DNA from: Adineta vaga
Lineage: Eukaryota > Rotifera
Assembly: GCA_021613535.1 (NCBI GenBank)
Contig: CP075494.1
Location: forward strand, 4,092,001-4,156,000
Direction of reading: 5' to 3'
Length of the DNA stretch: 64,000 bases
In this document: positions 12,436 to 24,400 of the stretch, in pieces
Layout of the letters: the number at the start of each line of letters is the position of its first letter
How positions within the stretch are numbered: position 1 is the first letter of the stretch
The notes under the pieces: model-generated
The model's input: only the letters and a program-made list of their open reading frames with translations
Database searches by the model: none
Told to the model about the DNA's origin: nothing
Position numbers and translations under genes: made by a program

Positions 12436-14234
12436 TTATGTACGATCATTGTAAACTTGCGTAAGAACGATATCGATTTTTGTGTTTTCATTATCTACGG
12501 AATTTCTTTGAATACTTGTTACAGTAAAGACAGCGTAAGGAAAGATAAGTACTTCTTTCTCTTTTGGATATTCAGATATACGATGAACATCTAAAGCAAA
12601 TCGTGTATCTTCAATGATATAAGTACACAGTACACCCATTTTGATTTCTTGACCATTAATATCATGTCGTACGGTTTTTGTTACGAAAAATGCAGCTTCG
12701 TCTTTGTCAATTGTAGCCGAGAGAAATGATTTAGTCATAATTTGTTTATCCGCTGTATATTCTTTGAGATCGCTTTCGGTAAGACGCATTCCTCGGTATA
12801 CTTTACCTCGAAAACGATATCGATCAAAGTAAGGATGAAAAGCAAGAATACCAATGTAAAGTTTACGTTCGGCTTTTCCATCATTCTTTTCACTAGCTAA
12901 GTCAACATTGAGTCTTGTATAAAACCTGTTTCAGCTGTATAAGCTTTGAGAAGATATTTTGGATCTTTTTCTCTAAGAGCCATCTTGAAAAAGTCTAAGA
13001 GTACTTCATACTTCGAAATATCTTGGAAATAAGGTATGATATAATTATCCATGATTTGTTTTGTATGAGATTCAAATTCATGTGTTTCAGTTTGCCGTGC
13101 TGGTTCAATATTTCTAGCTGACATGGCATGTGCATTCGATGAGACTAGAAGCCATTCTACTCGACCAGAATTTCCTATATAACGATTGTTACCAGGTATG
13201 CGATCGAAAAGTTCTCGAATATCATTCGATGCAGCTTCTTCGTATGGTATGCAATTATATTTATTCATGATACTTCGACTAACTCCCTTCGTCAATAGTA
13301 ATTTAACGATTTCTTTATGTCCTCGAAAACAAGCAACATGAAGAGCTGTACTTCCAAGGGGTTCTAATTTATTCATTTCTTTTACGGAAAGTGTTTGAAG
13401 AAGTTGTTGAACTTTCGTAATATCATTATCGCGACAAGCTGCATAGAAATCAGACACAGGCTGAGATGCAGAATTAACGTTTGTTGTTGCAGTTGGAACA
13501 GTCTAAATGATTTAAATGATGTATTTATATTATATAGATCTAATGTATACTCACCGAGGCATGCGAAGCAAGTGAATCGTAGAACTATCATCAATGTTAT
13601 AATAGGAAATGGCGTGATTATCATCGACTTCAGCGCCGTCGATAGCAATAAATTGCTCTTCGAGCGGTGTGTGCTCTTTATCTCGAATTTTCTTTTTGAT
13701 GTCTCCAATTCTCCATGACGGTTCGACCTGTAAATTGAAAAACGAAAGTAGCATTGTTTGTATGATATAGAAGAAAAAAAAGACAATCAAATTACGTCAA
13801 ATGTGATTCTACCACCGTCTTCCGTTTTCACAGTGACGCTCTAAAAGGAAACAAAATCGGTATTAATTTGAAGCAATACTATCGAATTGAAAACCAATGG
13901 ACTTAGTAATCTCTATTACGCATATACTAACCGATAAATGGCTCGTGCTACCAAAATTATAGTCTAGCGACATTAGATAAATGACAGAACTATTGTTAAT
14001 ATTATAGTAAGAAAGAGTCTGATCATCATCCAGTTCTGTATCACCATCGACTAATAATTGTTTGTTTGTATGAATGCCCATCAGCTGTCGAATGTTTTGT
14101 TTCACATCTCTAACCGTATTGCATGTATCAATCTAATAATAAGAAAACGACACATTTATGGTATGTCGAATGAGAATAGAGATGAAAATTACATCGATAG
14201 AGATTTGTTCACCAGCTTCAGTCGTGATCAACAT
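12436..14234 (-). CDS. Ubl-Ubl-ankyrin-ADP-ribosyltransferase protein, frame broken at two places
   Basis: Exons 14193-14234, 13932-14132, 13796-13840 and 13555-13727 join in phase and code two ubiquitin-like domains. Both carry the ...LDDDQTLSYYNINNSSVIYL / VDDNHAISYYNIDDSS signature of the Ubl C-terminal strand. The next exon (from 13502) codes an ankyrin repeat (LGSTALHVACFRGHKEIVKLLL). A mono-ADP-ribosyltransferase domain of the R-S-ExE type follows: Arg in KVYRGM, Ser in TKSFLSAT, and EKE just before VLIFP. Two breaks occur. The donor at 13554 leaves phase 2 but the ankyrin exon needs phase 0. Near 12917, in a TTTT run, one base appears missing, so TGF and YTRLN fall in different frames. 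Either a young pseudogene or consensus errors. If intact it would modify arginines or similar acceptors using NAD. Confidence 0.75.
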
Positions 14235-14853
14235 TTGTCTGAAATAGAAATAGTATTTATGAAACGGACTATTTCGATGGATTCAACATTATTCTAACGC
14301 GAAAGTTTCTTTGTTACTATGGACCGATCTGCAGAGTGGTAAAGTGAAAATTTTGATTAAAAACATGTTTCTGTTTCATTCTCCTTTCGTCTCTCGAAGG
14401 GCTACCTGACGTTTTATCGCCAGAAGAGAAGGAAAGATAAAGCAACCTTTTACGATTTCTTTTCTTATGAAAAACTAGAAAAACAAAGCGAGCATGTGCA
14501 AATGAAGACATCTTTCGCCGAAAAATTGAGAATAGTCATGCTGTTTGAATGTTTGGATTTAACGATGTGCGTATAGTATAGTTCAAATATACAGAAAATA
14601 TATGAACCATATCGCGCACGGAAGTACAAAAAAAAATTTCATCAAGACTATTTTTTTATTCGTATGAAAAGTGACAAATGTTGATTATAAGTACGCTATG
14701 GCTGATACAATGATTTTGATAATCTACGAACGATAGACGGCAACACTAATGATAATGATGAAACTAATAGATGGCTTTGTATTGATCTATTTGGATAAAT
14801 TGCACTCTTTTTGTACTATCGTTCTTGATTTGAAGAGTAGCGACAAACTTTTC

Positions 14854-14894
14854 GAGGGTGGGTGTGCTCTTAATCCTCATCCATACCCACCCTT
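14854..14894. repeat. G-rich inverted repeat
   Basis: Arms GAGGGTGGGTGTG (14854-14866) and CATACCCACCCTT (14882-14894) are inverted, with 11 of 13 bases matching and a 15-nt spacer. It lies just downstream of the amidase gene stop (14905). The motif recurs elsewhere in the window (see findings). It could fold as a hairpin or a G-rich structure; role unknown. Confidence 0.6.
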
Positions 14895-14904
14895 AAGTTC
14901 TCTA

Positions 14905-15740
14905 TCAGTTTATAGAAGAATATTGATTAGAAAAAAAACTATAGAAAGAACAAAGGTACAAAAGAGTAACAAAGACATCGTGATGATATCCATTATTATT
15001 TTGACAATTAAAATCAGGAGATGAACCGTTTAGTTTTAGAATCATATCAATTGAAGTTTGATCTAATGGTTTTGTTTGATTTTGATCATCAACTACCATC
15101 CAACCAAGAATTGGATAATCGTCTCGAATAAAATAATTTCCATTAACTAATTCATATGAAAGCTCACGTGAATAATTTCCCGTCCAATAATACGTATACC
15201 AATTTTCTTCAGCAATGTGAATAACATCCGACAAAACATCAACAATGACAGCCACATGACCATAAGGTACAGCAGTTCCTGATCGATTATAAATAAGTAA
15301 AGATTCATTCATTGGTCGATAAGGAGAACCATTAGAATATTTTCGAAAAGCAAAACATTTCTTATCTTGAACTCGTTGAACAGAATCTAATTGTGTCCAC
15401 ATATCAGCCGCACTGTCAATACTTGCAAAAACACAACCTTTGCGTTTAAATAACCATCGACGTGCATATTCAACACATTGCCATTTTATACCCATAAAAA
15501 CTCCATATAGATATGAATCACTATCGGATATAAAACTATCATTTCCATTTGAATATGCTTCGACAGTACTTGATGCATATCCAACAATTGTATTATAAGG
15601 TGCAGACGTTCGATTCACTATGAAAAAAATACAAAATTGATAATTAAATTAGTCGATGAATGATTACCTGATACTGATTCGATATTCAAATAATAGTTTG
15701 AGTTGAGAATGAAACAAATGAAGAAAAATTTTCTTATCAT
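14905..15740 (-). CDS. Secreted glutathionylspermidine/trypanothione amidase-like CHAP enzyme
   Basis: Two exons, 15668-15740 and 14905-15617, join in phase to 261 aa. Exon 1 is a signal peptide. The mature part matches the N-terminal amidase (CHAP) domain of glutathionylspermidine and trypanothione synthetases. The nucleophile motif is GIKWQCVEYARRW (Cys about 72), the catalytic His is in PYGHVAVIV, and the acidic residue is in the HIAEENWYT motif. The ATP-grasp synthetase half is absent, so it can only cleave gamma-Glu or glycyl-amide-like bonds or act as a peptidase. The C-terminus has about 15 hydrophobic residues (VFVTLLYLCSFYSFF) after a polar stretch, perhaps a GPI signal. This domain is typical of bacteria and kinetoplastids, not animals; acquisition by transfer is likely. 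Confidence 0.85.
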
Positions 15741-15809
15741 ATTTAATTGAATCGATGATGATGAACTTCTATGTAAATCATCAAAAAAGAGCAAATTTTA
15801 ACAATGTGA

Positions 15810-15822
15810 CTATATACTCACC
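15810..15822 (-). promoter_or_regulatory. Possible TATA box of the amidase-like gene
   Basis: Minus-strand GAGTATATAGTC about 75 nt upstream of the start codon. Position fits a core promoter; based on sequence likeness only. Confidence 0.35.
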
Positions 15823-17440
15823 TTTACCACATACAATAAATGTTATCTTTTGTTTCTTCTATACGCAACAAAACTTAATCTGTAGTTTTTTTTATGTTTG
15901 AGAAGAAAAAAAACATGCTCTTTTACATTTATCTAAATAAAATTTGACTGAAGAAAGAAAAACAAGTCGAATCGACCTTGTGATATAGGTATTAGTCGAT
16001 TCGTTTACGATTTCAGTTGATTAAAAAAACATTCAGGGTAATGCACGCATCTTGATGGCGTGGGTGGGTGTTGGTGTTAATATAAATTATCTAATGAGAA
16101 GACATGAACTCCTACACTCACCCTCTTACCTAATATATGATATTAGAGAAACAGTCAAATTAACGCCCATCACGTCCTTGCCGATGATTTCAAAATAAGT
16201 AGAACGATATCAATATTTTGTTCTTTTGATGTAGTCTCCCAAGTTTGAATAACTAATTGCTAAGCTCTTTTCGCTTTCTTCGAGTAAACTTGATGAGTCA
16301 GGTCTATGTCGATAACGTGTAAAACATTATCAAACTGAACCAGCAAAGAAATAAACTCAATGAAGAGCATTTTTATTGTGATATATTCATCCATTCAGTT
16401 GTCTTTATGTATTATCAATGAACAGAAAGTTTAAAAAACAACGAACTTCTGCGTATCTGACCTGATCATCAATGTCTTACAGACATTTATTTCAAGAAAA
16501 TTTAAATATATGACAACGAGTAACATGTTTTTAAATTAATTGAAATAAGATTGGTGTGTAAGTAGATGAGAGTGACATATTTGTAAAGGAAAAATAGCTT
16601 TTTGAAAACCTTCGTGGAAATTATTAGATTTTCGCTATATTTTGATAATTTTTGGTACCTTTGGTAATTCGAATTAAATCGATGAATTCATTGAAAACTA
16701 GAAGAAAATCACCTCCTTCTATTGAAATGAATCGATATATTAAGTTTTCAAAGATTTTTATTTGTATCCAAAGAGAAACAACTTAGAATTCTTTTGACCA
16801 GACAATTAAAACACTCTTCCAATGATAGATTCGACAAGATAATACTATAATTTTGCAAAAAATGTTTGTATCAACCATTATACACATAGAAAAGCTGATC
16901 TATCTCGATACTCGCTCTCTATTGTCTTATTGTTTTTAATACAAAATACGTTTACACAAGACATTAGTTATATCATAGATGCATAGAAGTATGAACGTTT
17001 GATTTTTAATATGTATAACAGTACCAATGTGACAATGCTCTATAATACATGAAGATAAAATTGATTTCTAATTAATTTATTGAAAAATATATTTGAAGAA
17101 AAATTTAAAAAAACAACCTTGAATACGAGTAAATGAAAGATGAATTTTCACTATTAAAATAAAATAACTAACTATAAAAAAAAATTTAAATGTCTTTTAA
17201 TTATGATGGCAACAATTTCCACGAGATGTTGCTAAAAATACAGATATAAAATACTACATTTCTATATTATACACCACTATAGTAAGGAAAATGAATTAGA
17301 AAGCTGAACAAAATCATTACAGGATATTCGAATCATTCTCTTATCGAAGTATAAGTTAAGATTTAAGAAAGAAAAATTCACCTTATCGAAAATTCTATAC
17401 AAAAAATTATCTTTATGCTTGAAATGATGAAATTTAAATA
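15823..17440. other. Gene-poor AT-rich stretch
   Basis: No coding frame with family likeness. It contains another G-rich pair: GGGTGGGTGTTGG near 16061 and an inverted-type CTCACCCTC near 16119. The open frame on the minus strand at 17277-17492 is compositionally biased and not considered a gene. Confidence 0.45.
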
Positions 17441-17449
17441 TATCTTTTG

Positions 17450-19430
17450 ATGAAATCATAGTTTCTGAATAATTATTATTATCGTATTCCAATATCTTTG
17501 AACATTCGACTCTCGTATAAAATAAGATTAACTTTTACAAAACTGCATAGTATTTGAATTGCACTGCGACCATATTCAAAAATATGTCACTGGCTTTGGA
17601 GATAATTCGTATTAACCTAAAGACTTCAACACCAGATGGTTAGTCAATAAATCAAATATGCATCTATTCATATACTTTATTACCTCGGATATGACACACC
17701 TATCAGATTACGGAATATTTCGTCGAATGTTCTATGAATCAATCTTTCAACAGACTATTTAAATTCTTCTTTCGATTAAATATTATATTCTAACTACATG
17801 ATCTAATATAATCTCTGATGGTAGATGAATAAATTATGCAACATCTTTTGATCTGTTCTAGTAGTTTATTCTATCAATTACCATATTTCAACATAAATAT
17901 TCAATAAGAGACATATAAATAGCCGAATAAACCATGTAATCACATGCTCAATTATCCCACTTTGTCAACTCTTGAATTTGAGCTCTATTCTTAAATATCT
18001 CGTATACTAGTAGATGAACGAGTTATGTCGTTTTCTAGTCAAATATTTGAACGAATCAAGCTCTAGACATCAGTGATTTCATACTGAAGTGGAAAAACAA
18101 TCGTAATTGAATGGATCATGCCGTTGTTTGTCAAAGTATCTCATTCAATTGAAACTATATATTATATAGAGTGTGACATATCAAGATAAATGTATAGGTG
18201 ATACAAATATTTGTTCAAGTATTTTATTGCTTGGACTATCAATATTCTCTCACATTACACAATAAGAGTGATGATAGTAGATGGATTACTCATGCAGTTT
18301 TCTATCCTCATATTTTACTCTATCGAAATGTAGATTTCAACCATGATTGTCAATAATAGGTAAGGTAGGAGATGACTGAATTATGTCAATATCTATCTGA
18401 CTATGTCAATCATTCAAACCGAAGATGTCAGTTAGATTATTCATAACAATACTTGATGGTAGGTGAACGATGCGTTGCACGATTCTTTACTCAAATATTT
18501 CGTGAAATTCGCAGTTAGGCATCTGTTAAAATAAGTAATATGAAAGTAGCTAAGTAACAGAATAATTGATATAGCTTTATTCATTTACTTTGTTCATTAC
18601 ACTTCTAGGATACCAATGAAGTATTCAGAGATAGACGATATGTTAGATGAATACGAAGCTCTGTTCAAATATTCAACTGAATTAGTTTTCAAAGCTTATT
18701 GTGCAATCTAAAGTAAACGGTGACATAAGAATGAAAAGTGTCATTTTGTCAAGTGTGTCTTCAAAATTAATACTCATTACATTAATGTATAACTTGTTAT
18801 TCTATCAGCAGAATATGACACGATAATTAACTGTGACATAAAGCCCATACAATCTATTTCACTACTCTCTTCAACGTAGATTTAGAGTTGTTGAAGATAA
18901 TTAGTCGAGATTCTTCATTGAGTGATGAATAGTTTTTATCATAGTCAGATTCAAATATTTTATTGAATATAACTGTACTGATAGCACTTATGAAAGATTC
19001 AATATCAAGTAAAAAACGACTATGCTACACGATAAATATGTTCAACTATGTCGTGTATTCGATGGTTGAGTAGTAGTACGAATAGAGAATGCACTATCAA
19101 CTCATGAATGATTACATTGAACGATGATTATATTTAAGTATCTCATTCGTTAGAACTTCATATTTACATCATAAGAGACATTGATTAAAAGACTACAAAT
19201 GAACAAGTAATACGAGTTTCTATTCTACTACTTTGTAATTGAGACGATCAGTTTTTCGATTGGATTTCACATATCTAAATCAAGTAATAGATTAATAAAT
19301 TGACTGAATGTTACGTTCAAATATTAAGATCATAATTCGATGGAAGTATGACACAGTGTATATGAAAGAAAGAACGCATGTAAAGTGAATATTGACTATT
19401 ATAGATTTATCCATATATGTCAGACAATGA
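17450..19430. repeat. Degenerate ~90-bp tandem array (about 22 units)
   Basis: An anchor like TCAAATATTT recurs with near-constant spacing: 17576, 17668, 17760, 17866, 17952, 18039, 18131, 18215, 18308, about 18400, 18491, 18581, 18665, 18749, 18859, 18951, 19042, 19135, 19223 and 19317. Spacings are 84-94 nt apart from a few outliers (86-110). A second anchor like GATAGTAGATGAA lies about 25-30 nt before it in many units (for example 17818, 18011, 18281, 18457). Units are strongly diverged, with stops in all frames, so this is not a coding repeat. No known satellite is recognised. Borders are approximate. Confidence 0.75.
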
Positions 19431-19520
19431 TCAGAAAATCATTTCAACGCTTTTTCCAATACGCATCAAAAAGATACTGAAAGATGCAGAGATGATTTAT
19501 CTAATATTATATCTAATCTC

Positions 19521-19739
19521 CTATATCCAATAAGACACCATCAAGAAATGCACTTGTATGAAAAATGAATCATTTTCAAGTTCACTCATGAACTGATCAA
19601 CAAGATTGTTGGAATTATGCCCTCGTTTTTCCATCAAGTCTGACTCTTCGAAACTATCTTGAGCATAACGACCTTGGCAAATTGTTGCCAAAAGGACCAA
19701 GATTATCATTGACCAAGTAACAATAATTGTGTTGTACAT
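19521..19739 (-). CDS. Small secreted peptide precursor candidate
   Basis: 72-residue open frame with a strong signal peptide (residues 1-23, ending ATICQG). An acidic stretch follows, then MEKR and GHNSNNLVDQFMSELENDSFF. The Lys-Arg pair is a possible prohormone cleavage site. A GT after the codons for SFFIQ may be a splice donor, so the last 11 residues may not be real. A TATA-like element lies about 85 nt upstream. No family recognised. It may be a neuropeptide or other secreted peptide, or a chance frame. Confidence 0.45.
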   Translation of the reverse strand: MYNTIIVTWSMIILVLLATICQGRYAQDSFEESDLMEKRGHNSNNLVDQFMSELENDSFFIQVHFLMVSYWI

Positions 19740-19818
19740 TGTATTGAAGTGCTTGCTTGATTGAAATAATGTTATTGAGGATTAAAAAATTGTTAGTAAA
19801 TACAAGCTTTTTTACATC

Positions 19819-19830
19819 AGTATATATGTG
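19819..19830 (-). promoter_or_regulatory. Possible TATA box for the small secreted peptide
   Basis: Minus-strand CATATATACTG about 85 nt before the start codon of the small secreted frame. Confidence 0.3.
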
Positions 19831-20630
19831 CTGTATAATGGGTAAATAGAGAGAGAAATAAAATATATCTAATATTTACTGTGCGTATCAAGATAAACAA
19901 AAGTATTTCTCGCTTGTACAGACGAGCAAAAAAGCAATAATCTCATTCTTTATCCTTGTATAAGCAAAAACAAATCTTGAGAATGTCGCACCTATCATTA
20001 AATACGTCAATATGTTGATCAAGAGAAAAATTTATTTTGCTAAGATCAGTAATCATGTTTACCTATATTATAGCCTTAAAAGTATCATCTTTCTTTTTCG
20101 ATTCTCTTTATATGTAGTTTTAGATAGAAATAATAAGAAGCTTTACGTTGTAAAAATACCCTGCAAGTGCATATTTTTTGTATATGATAACGTAAAAAGA
20201 AATAAGACGAAAGGTAAGTCTACTTAATTTAACGAGCACAACTAAGACAAAAGAATACTCTCAAATTTTTTATCATAATCGATAGAACACATCACACGTA
20301 TACATAAAGCAAAAGAGAACGAAAAAGGAAAAGAACGATATTAATGATAAATATCATTCAACTGGAACAGTACGAAGTATATGCAAAGAATAACGTTAAC
20401 TTAAAATCAATTAATTGAAGATGATAAAGTGAAAAAAAGAAGATCGATGTGTAAATGAAAGTGTTTTAAAATATGAGCGATAATAATTTTTTTTCATTGA
20501 GAAATAGTTTTAGATGCTTTAATGAAAAGTATAAAAATCAAAAGTCATATAACGATTGTGATATTGTAGATAAAACTACAGATTATGCTCTTCTGAATAA
20601 AACAAAAACAATTTTTTTCCTCGCATTCAT
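19831..20630. other. Intergenic, nothing recognised
   Basis: AT-rich. A plus-strand open frame at 20012-20227 has Lys/Ile-rich composition without family likeness and is not taken as a gene. Confidence 0.4.
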
Positions 20631-21219
20631 TCATCCATTATAAATAAATATGAAAGAGTTAAAAGTATTCTTCTGTTTAAGCGTGATGACAAACTTCACT
20701 AGTTGCCTGGATCTATTAAGTTGAACAATACCAAAACCAACATCTCTTCGAAATAATGATGTAGCAATTGACGCATATACACTGAAAAATGGAGCGATAC
20801 TCATGGCATTCAATAATCTGAATGGTACATCAAGATCATCATTACCTGTAGCACTTTCTTTTGATAATGAAATGACATGACCATATATCATAGAAATGTT
20901 CAGATTCGGTTAAACAAGAATAATAAACTATTTTAGATAGAAATCGATGAATTAATGGCAATTTTAGCTTCTCATTCGTTTGAATTTGAATAGAATGCTA
21001 TTTAGAATTGTCTTGAGTAACATTTCTTATCTGAGCATTAGAGTTTGGATAATGAAGAAGAATATATATCCTTACTCTTCTATTGTTTAGTAAAATAAAA
21101 TAAATAGATGTGATGTATTTTATCTTTCTATAACATAAACTATAAATCTGAAAATTGTAAGTGATATTTAATGACTTATCACGTATTTGAAATAACATTT
21201 CATCAAAATTCGATGCCAT
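20631..21219 (-). other. Possible unrecognised gene or relic
   Basis: Two minus-strand open frames lie 106 nt apart. 20998-21219 starts MASNFDEMLFQIRDKSL. 20631-20891 codes SATGNDDLDVPFRLLNAMSI and then SIATSLFRRDVGFGIVQLN, whose composition looks coding. I could not find splice sites that join them in phase and I do not recognise a family. It may be the remains of one gene. Confidence 0.28.
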
Positions 21220-21412
21220 TTAAATTACTTATGGCTGTTTTATATTCTCTTTTTCTTGTTCGTTTTAATCATTAAATTTGATATTTGAGAAGATAATTAC
21301 TTGATGAGAGATGAAGAGTGATGTGAAGAATCGATAACCTTTTTTCTAAATTACATATCTTCTTATATAAAAACACAATTCTTCAAAAAGTAGCAAGATT
21401 AGTTCCATCGTC

Positions 21413-24400
21413 ATGAATAATCATCGTTTACGTTCTATTATAATCAATCTTCGACATCGTCTTACTGATCATGATCGAAAACGACTTCATTTCTATGTTG
21501 GTAATGATGTCATACGAATAATTCAAGACCATCCGACACTTGCTACAACTCTCAATCGCATTGGATCCCTTATCGATCAAAATAGAATTAATAATAAAGA
21601 GCTCGGTTATCTAATCAATGCGCTTGACGAAATCTATTGTTGTGATGCTACAAAATCCTTACGAGGTAAATTCACTTTTTGCGTTTAGTATAATATTATC
21701 AATCACTGTGTTTAGATTATCAAAATAGAAATTGTGCAGATCATTTGAATGTATCGATATACAACTTATCAGAAATGATGCCACCTCGTCGATGGAGTCA
21801 TTCAAAATCATGTAAGTAATCAATGAAATCGTCTGATCTTCTGATTTCATATAAACTCAAATTTAGTTTCTCTTCATCGTGATGATAATAATTACAATGA
21901 TATAAGAGGCAATAACAAGGAAAAATTACTAAAGAGATGTACTTTCGTATTTGTTCTGTTACTTCTTGTCGTAAATACAGAAGTATTATTTCTTTCTTTT
22001 TGGAATCATCATGAATTTCGTCAATTGGAAAAAGAAAATCTTGGATTCACGGAAATGATAAAAGAAATCAAAAGAAATCAAAATGTGAATGCCGGAAACT
22101 TAAATCAATCGGAAGAGAAGCTGGCAAAAATGGGAAGTAAGACTTCGATAAAACTACTTTCTGAGAATAGATATCTGAACGATTTCAATGTATTACATCA
22201 AACTCGATCAAGACTATATTATAGATAAAGAGTAATACAGATGAACTTCAAAGCATTCTCTTCAGTCCTCTGCTTACCTCTAATCACCCTCTAAGTGTCG
22301 CTATGTATGTTCAAGTAAAGAATGGAGTGTTTTAAAAAATAGATAGAATACATATTTCCATTTTAAAGCTCTCAGTTGACAATCTATATAGCTTTTATTA
22401 CTGCTTACTACATAATCTTTTTAGTCTATACCAAGTCAAAGTATCAATCAAACGTTCTCGAAAACTACTGCAATACAATGCGAAACTTGAACAAATCACT
22501 TTCTTCTAATCATTCGAACCTACTCAACAGTTACAACAACATTGGTACTGTGTTTTCCAACATGGGAATGCATTTACAAGCGCTTGAAAACTACAACAAA
22601 GCACTCGAGATTAGACTCATATCTCTACATTCGAATCATCCAGATATTGCCACTAGTTATGATAACATTGGTTTAATCTATTACGAGAAGGGAGACTATA
22701 TACGAGCTCTTGAATATTACAACAAAGCCCTTGGGATTAGAGGGATATCACTTCCTTCTTCTCATATAGACTTCGCTATTAGTTACAACAGCATTGGCTT
22801 AGCTTATAATCAGATGGGAGACTATTCAAGAGCTCTCGAAAACCACAACATAGCACTTACCATTCAAGAAAAATCTCTTGCTTTCAATCACCCAGATTTA
22901 GCCGTTAGTTATAACCATATTGGAAACGTATATTTCACTACGGGGCACCACTTAAGAGCTCTTGAAAACTATTACAAGGCAATACGAATTCAACAAGAAT
23001 TATTCCCTTCTCATCAACTCGACTTAGCTACCACTTATAGTAACATTGGTAACGTGTACAATGATATGGGTAATCACTCAATAGCACTTGAATACCATAG
23101 AAAAGGCTTTGACATTAGAACAAACTCTCTCTCCGGCAAGCATCCACATTTAGGTAATAGTTACCAGAACATTGGTTCCGTATTTTTCGAAATGGGAAAA
23201 TATGCAAAGGCACTCAGATACTACAATAGTGCACTTTTAATTGATCAGAAAACTCTCCCTCTTACTCATCCGAAAATAGCTGATAATTACAACAACATTG
23301 GCTTAGTTTATAATCTAATGGGAGACCGGTCAAAAGCTCTGGAAAACTACAACGAGGCACTCAATATTCAACAAAGATCTCTTGATTCCAATCATCCAAA
23401 CTTAGCTACCATTTATGACAACATCGGTTCATTGTATTCTGATATGGAAGAGCACTCGAGAGCTCTCGAAAACTATGAAAAGGCACTCGAAATTAGAAAA
23501 AAGTCTCTTTCTCTCAATCATCCTGGCTTAGCTACTAGCTACAGCAATATTGGTAACGTGTATTCTATTACAAGAGACCATTCGAGAGCTCTGGAAAATC
23601 ATAACAAGGCACTGGAGATTAGACGTAAATCTCTTGATTTTTCTCATCCTGATTTAGCTACTAGTTATGATAACATCGGTACAGTGTATTCTCACATGAA
23701 TGACTACACCAGAGCACTGGAAAATCGTAACAAGGCGCTCGAAATCAGACAAAAATCCCTTTCCAAAAATCATCCACACCTAGCGAAAAGCTACAACAAC
23801 ATTGGTGTCTTGTATTCCGATATGGGAGAATACTCAAAAGCTCTGGAAAATCATAACAAGGCGCTGGATATCAGACAAACATCACTTCTTCCTGATCATC
23901 CAGACTTAGCCATTAGCTACACGAATATTGGTTCGGTATATTTTAACATGGGAGACTATTCCAAAGCTTTCGAAAATTACAACAAATCCCTCGAGATAAG
24001 ACAAAGAGTTTTGCCGGCCGATCATCCGCACTTAGGTCTCACTTACAACAATATTGGCTCAGTGTACTTTAAGACGGAGAAATACTCAAGAGCTCTTGAA
24101 AACTACGAGAAAGCACTAGAAATTGAACTCAAATCTCTTCATTCAAACCATCCAGATTTAGGAATCATTTACAGTAACATCGGTTCAGTTTATTCAAAGA
24201 TGGGAGACTATTCAAGAGCTCTTGAAAACCACGAAAAGGGACTTGACATTGATCATAAAACTTTTTCTCCCGATCACCCACTCAAAGCTACCAGTTACAA
24301 CAATATTGGATTAGTTTATTATAAAATGGGAGATCATTCAAGAGCTCTTGAGAATCTCCAAAAGGCACTCGAGATTAGACAAAAATCTCTTGGTTTCAAT

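Noticed and set aside
13382-13786. Minus-strand frame continuing from the Ubl exon through the junction (FQLQQQTLILHLSLC)
   Set aside because: It would be the formal in-phase continuation but has no ankyrin likeness, while the other frame codes a clear ankyrin repeat; kept only as evidence for a frame break.
17450-19430. CRISPR-like array
   Set aside because: Units are degenerate along their whole length with no constant repeat and unique spacer pattern, and the genome is eukaryotic.
20012-20227. Plus-strand 71-codon frame
   Set aside because: Composition follows the AT-rich background; no signal peptide or family likeness.
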